Of a DNA stretch of 13,774 nucleotides, positions 13,482 to 13,774 are shown piece after piece (position 1 is the stretch's first letter; every line of letters begins with the position of its first letter). The stretch spans positions 1 to 13,774 of the forward strand of contig JAUVPY010000015.1 in the NCBI GenBank assembly GCA_030598425.1. Direction: 5' to 3'. The position numbers were made by a program, and so were the translations under genes. The stretch comes from Anaerolineae bacterium. Lineage in GTDB: Bacteria; Chloroflexota; Anaerolineae; 4572-78; NAK82. The notes under the pieces are model-generated. The model was not told the origin of the DNA and did not search any database. It was given only the letters and a program-made list of their open reading frames with translations.

Positions 13482-13774
13482 TCAGCTTGCCGCAGAACCC
13501 ACCTCCTCTGTCGCGGCCTGTTCCGGCAATGACGTCGCCAAGACCGGAGGTCGCTCGGTGGCAATGGGCAGGGTGAAAGTGAAACACGTCCCGAGTCCTT
13601 CCTCGCTGTCTACCCAGATTTCTCCGCCGTGGGCTTCCACCAACCCCTTCGCAATCGACAATCCCAGGCCGGTGCCGACCGTTTGCTGTATCTCGGGGCG
13701 CTCCACACGACTGAAGCGATCAAAGATGTCTGGCAACAAGTCGGCCGGGATGCCAATGCCGGTGTCGCTCACGC
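13482..13774 (-). CDS. Sensor histidine kinase, C-terminal part (partial at 5' end)
   Basis: About 97 residues of a histidine kinase catalytic ATP-binding domain are present; the sensor, any transmembrane segments and the phosphorylated His lie beyond the right edge. Visible boxes: G1 SDTGIGIP, F box [12 protein letters not shown], and G2 [22 protein letters not shown] followed by GTCFTFTLP. The order and spacing are those of HisKA-type kinases (HATPase_c). The roughly 25 residues after the domain ([12 protein letters not shown] onward) are a short Ala/Glu-rich tail without an apparent domain. The gene converges on uxaE, is followed by its own terminator, and is probably unrelated to the sugar-acid unit. 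Its input signal cannot be judged. Confidence 0.93.
   Translation of the reverse strand, partial: VSDTGIGIPADLLPDIFDRFSRVERPEIQQTVGTGLGLSIAKGLVEAHGGEIWVDSEEGLGTCFTFTLPIATERPPVLATSLPEQAATEEVGSAAS

Overview
The window looks like a stretch of a GC-rich anaerobic bacterial chromosome. The gene families (HgdB/HgdC-type dehydratase with activase, LarA-type epimerase, PPi-type phosphofructokinase, UxaE) and the short repeats in most intergenic gaps suggest Chloroflexota (Anaerolineae or relatives). This placement is an inference from gene content and style; no marker gene is present.

Layout. Positions 1-4147 hold a minus-strand unit read right to left: a 2-hydroxyacyl-CoA dehydratase-type small subunit (4147-3083), a larger subunit (3025-1748), the ATP-dependent activase (1602-829, broken by one in-frame TAG), and a mandelate racemase/enolase-superfamily enzyme running off the left edge (736-1). 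Positions 4148-4349 are a divergent control region with a near-consensus promoter and two abutting lac-like operator palindromes. Positions 4350-13356 are a plus-strand sugar-acid unit: LacI-family regulator, YjmF/UxuB-type mannonate oxidoreductase, HAD hydrolase, LarA-family protein, 6-phosphogluconate dehydrogenase, PPi-type phosphofructokinase and UxaE tagaturonate epimerase. A strong terminator at 13390-13437 then serves a convergent histidine kinase whose C-terminal end occupies 13774-13482.

How the genes could work together. UxaE interconverts D-tagaturonate and D-fructuronate, and the SDR reduces fructuronate to D-mannonate. D-mannonate and D-gluconate are C2 epimers, and LarA-family nickel enzymes invert alpha-hydroxy acids, so the LarA homologue could turn mannonate into gluconate. 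After phosphorylation by a kinase not seen here, 6-phosphogluconate dehydrogenase and PPi-PFK would carry the carbon through the pentose phosphate pathway and glycolysis. This would be a hexuronate route that bypasses mannonate dehydratase (UxuA), KDG kinase and KDPG aldolase. It is the most interesting hypothesis in the window.

Other notable points: nearly every gap carries its own private tandem or inverted repeat that starts at or includes the upstream stop codon; the small dehydratase subunit has Asp where the family usually has a cluster-ligating Cys; and the activase is split by an amber codon although both halves keep every family motif. No tRNA, rRNA, CRISPR array, transposase or gene-free stretch over 300 bases was seen.
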